From Maridesulfovibrio salexigens DSM 2638 (GTDB lineage: Bacteria; Desulfobacterota; Desulfovibrionia; Desulfovibrionales; Desulfovibrionaceae): a DNA stretch of 64,000 nucleotides. Where the stretch lies: contig NC_012881.1 in assembly GCF_000023445.1 (NCBI RefSeq), positions 2,844,501 to 2,908,500 of the forward strand. The letters run 5' to 3'. Numbering within the stretch: the stretch's first letter is position 1; every line of letters begins with the position of its first letter. The notes under the pieces are model-generated. The model was given only the letters and a program-made list of their open reading frames with translations. It was not told the origin of the DNA and made no database searches. This document shows positions 63,242-64,000 of the stretch, piece by piece. The translations under genes were made by a program, and so were the position numbers.

Positions 63242-64000
63242 TTACTCGTCAATCTCGGTGAGCTTTTTCGCTTTGCGAACGTTCACCAGACAGGCCTTGT
63301 ACTCGGGAATGGTAGTGTTGGGATCACCTACAGCCGGGGTGAGACGGTTGGTGGCATCACCACAACCTTTACTGGTCCAGCCGAAGCAGAAAGGCATACC
63401 GATTTCATGAACGGTCTCACCTTTGATTTCAAACGGGGTCATACGCACAGTAACCATGGCAATGGCTTCAACTTTGCCGCGGATACTTTCAACGATAACC
63501 GGATCACCGTTTTCAATACCCTTTTCCTTGGCCAACTCGGGGCTCATTTCCACATAAAGCTGCGGTTCAGCTTCCAGAAGCACAGGAGTGTTTCTGGTAT
63601 CACCGCCACCACACCAGTGTTCAGTCAAGCTGTAAGTGGTAAGGACGATGGGGAAACGCTCATCAGCGGGCTTGGCAAGCTTATCCATATCACTGAACAC
63701 ACGCTTGTAAACCGGACTGCTAAGCTGACGTGAGAAGGGATGACTCTTAATGGGAGTTTCCACCGGTTCGTAATGATCGGGGAAAGGACCGTCCTGCAAG
63801 CCGGGACCGTAAAGCTGTCCGTGACCTTCCTTACGCATGATGAAGGGATAGCGGCCCTTACCGGTTGCGTTCGGCGGCCATCCGCCATCAGGAATATCGC
63901 CTTCCCACTTGGAACCGTTCCATTCGATAACGGCCTTCTGCGGTGCCCAAGGCTTACCGTTGGCATCGACAGATGCACGGTTGTAGAGGATACGGCGGTT
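63242..64000 (-). CDS. fdhA: Formate dehydrogenase catalytic subunit, C-terminal part (5' end outside window)
   Basis: Only the C-terminal 252 residues are in view; the frame stays open to the window end. It carries the molybdopterin-dinucleotide-binding domain (HWCGGGDTRNTPVLLEAEPQ, MSPELAKEKGIENGDPVIVE, FGWTSKGCGDATNRLTP). The metal/selenocysteine site lies outside the window. Formate is oxidised to CO2 in the periplasm by such enzymes. Reads into fdhB. Confidence 0.9.
   Translation of the reverse strand, partial: NRRILYNRASVDANGKPWAPQKAVIEWNGSKWEGDIPDGGWPPNATGKGRYPFIMRKEGHGQLYGPGLQDGPFPDHYEPVETPIKSHPFSRQLSSPVYKRVFSDMDKLAKPADERFPIVLTTYSLTEHWCGGGDTRNTPVLLEAEPQLYVEMSPELAKEKGIENGDPVIVESIRGKVEAIAMVTVRMTPFEIKGETVHEIGMPFCFGWTSKGCGDATNRLTPAVGDPNTTIPEYKACLVNVRKAKKLTEIDE

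Overview
The window looks like a chromosomal segment of a marine sulfate-reducing bacterium of the Desulfovibrio / Maridesulfovibrio type. The evidence is a dsrC gene with both C-terminal cysteines, a formate dehydrogenase locus (fdhA-fdhB-fdhE), an LpxC-dependent Gram-negative envelope, a polar-flagellum type flhA-flhF-fleN-fliA-cheY operon, and moderate GC with many TTG and GTG starts. I see no prophage, insertion sequence or CRISPR array.

Layout. 1-7335 (+) is the end of a flagellar operon: flhA (cut by the window edge), flhF, fleN, fliA, cheY, fliL and three poorly known genes. 7332-14170 (-) carries a chemoreceptor, lpxC, prmC, prfA, a DUF1385 membrane protein and rpmE. 14481-17426 (-) holds dsrC and a translationally coupled methyltransferase/YcaO-TPR pair. 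17605-18408 (-) is a cluster of eight tRNAs (six Gly, two Cys) that grew by tandem duplication. 18776-20666 (+) is dksA and an NFACT (RqcH-like) gene. 20786-28540 has a lysozyme-like protein without a signal peptide, a large TPR membrane protein with a retroviral-type CCHC zinc knuckle, moaE, two glycosyltransferases, an MltB-like transglycosylase and a 74-residue protein read through an in-frame TGA, very probably a selenoprotein. 28669-43478 is mixed housekeeping: TolC-like protein, MogA-like protein, DUF1614, rfbA, PilZ, 2-hydroxyacid dehydrogenase, response regulator, an RdgC-like pair, SGNH esterase, patatin, periplasmic binding protein, TVP38 and a second YcaO protein. 43537-48573 is a tRNA-Leu followed by an AT-rich sensory patch (chemoreceptor, PAS-LuxR regulator, kinase lacking its ATPase domain). 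48697-54464 has a sensor with a degenerate kinase/receiver core paired with a periplasmic lipoprotein, then yhdT-panF and phoU. 54562-58109 is a TPP-riboswitch-controlled thiSGHFE operon. 58209-59925 (-) is a tandem trio of secreted paralogues of unknown function ending in GQPF. 60026-64000 has a GIY-YIG-like protein, a methyltransferase and the fdh genes.

How the genes work together. DsrC carries sulfur from sulfite reductase; the adjacent YcaO/methyltransferase pair is a candidate protein-modification module. MoaE and the MogA-like protein serve molybdopterin cofactor synthesis, which the formate dehydrogenase needs; FdhE serves FDH maturation. Formate dehydrogenases of this group often use selenocysteine, which fits the small Sec protein. 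FliA, CheY and the two chemoreceptors belong to motility and taxis.

Most worth following up: the small selenoprotein missed by standard ORF calling (28316-28540), the bacterial zinc-knuckle/TPR protein (21915-24554), the YcaO/methyltransferase pair beside dsrC, and the GQPF secreted paralogues. All calls rest on reading the sequence and on remembered family motifs; no database search was run.
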